DNA of 14,299 nt, from positions 1 through 14,299 of the forward strand of contig JBAYMO010000029.1 of assembly GCA_041663485.1 (NCBI GenBank). Reading direction: 5' to 3'. The translations under genes were made by a program, and so were the position numbers. This DNA is from 02-FULL-45-11b sp041663485. Its GTDB lineage: Bacteria > Patescibacteriota > Patescibacteriia > Buchananbacterales > UBA6539. The notes under the pieces were generated by a model. It made no database searches and was not told where the DNA came from. It was given only the letters and a program-made list of their open reading frames with translations. Positions within the stretch are counted from its first letter, which is position 1; each line of letters opens with the position of its first letter. Shown in pieces: positions 14,212 through 14,299 of this stretch.

Positions 14212-14299
14212 ATGATCCAGGCCAAACCTAAAGGCATAGTTATGATTCTGGTCGTGCTAATTATCGCGGCTGTCTTTGGCGTGGCTGCGACTTTTGCCA
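14212..14299 (+). CDS. Possible minor pilin, GspK/PilX-like (partial)
   Basis: Only 29 codons are inside the window. The protein begins MIQAKPKG followed by a long hydrophobic stretch (IVMILVVLIIAAVFG and onward). A basic, Gly-ended leader and a helix without Glu at +5 is what GspK/PilX proteins show: they lack the Glu5 of other pilins because they sit at the tip. The ATG lies one base after the PilW-like stop, in the place where pilX or gspK is expected. With so little sequence, another membrane protein cannot be excluded. Confidence 0.55.
   Translation, partial: MIQAKPKGIVMILVVLIIAAVFGVAATFA

Noticed and set aside
1..14299. Mobile elements, CRISPR arrays, tRNA or rRNA genes
   Set aside because: No transposase or integrase frame, no regularly spaced repeats and no tRNA or rRNA signature were seen; nearly all bases are covered by one-strand pilus genes.

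Overview
The window is a dense block of type IV pilus (T4P) assembly genes, all on the + strand, with no gap over about 140 bases. Gene content and order, AT-rich DNA, scarce Shine-Dalgarno (SD) sites, very short intergenic spaces and the style of the proteins (PilN with a long Lys-rich extension, a receiver-only regulator next to pilB, several short 'GFTLIELLVV' pilins, YfhO-like and DUF2723 membrane proteins) suggest a Patescibacteria/Candidate Phyla Radiation genome, perhaps Parcubacteria-like. This placement is inference from gene style, since no ribosomal or other taxonomic marker is present. TGA acts as a normal stop at two gene junctions, which argues against the UGA=Gly code of Gracilibacteria/Absconditabacteria.

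Layout. (1) 1-6076 is the machine operon: the 3' end of pilM, an N-terminally extended pilN, pilO, a small GRSNPF-motif membrane protein (PilP-like), the assembly ATPase pilB, a CheY-like receiver protein, the platform protein pilC and a first pilin. (2) 6101-6710 is a stand-alone, probably major, pilin gene with an extended -10 promoter, a roughly 60-nt leader, the only strong SD site in front of a gene here, and an intrinsic terminator. (3) 6740-10868 is a two-gene unit of large polytopic membrane proteins, YfhO-like and DUF2723/TMEM260-like, both resembling GT-C glycosyltransferases; pilin glycosylation is the obvious hypothesis. (4) 10872-11440 is a third pilin with its own promoter and terminator. 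(5) 11441-end is the prepilin peptidase pilD followed by a tightly overlapping set of minor pilins in the order GspH/FimU-, GspI/PilV-, GspJ/PilW- and (cut by the window end) GspK/PilX-like.

Together these would build and process a T4P: PilM/N/O/P align the base, PilB drives PilC, PilD cleaves and methylates prepilins, the minor-pilin set primes the tip, and the membrane enzymes may decorate the fibre. No pilT (retraction ATPase) and no pilQ (secretin) are visible, though both flanks are cut.

Most unusual points: PilN carries the PilM-binding INLLP-type motif at its N-terminus and again at residue 197, with an internal SD-ATG in front of the second copy; three of the four internal promoters place the predicted transcript start on or within about 3 nt of the start codon (leaderless mRNAs); the PilW-like minor pilin carries an eight-cysteine insert; and the two putative glycosyltransferases sit between pilin genes.
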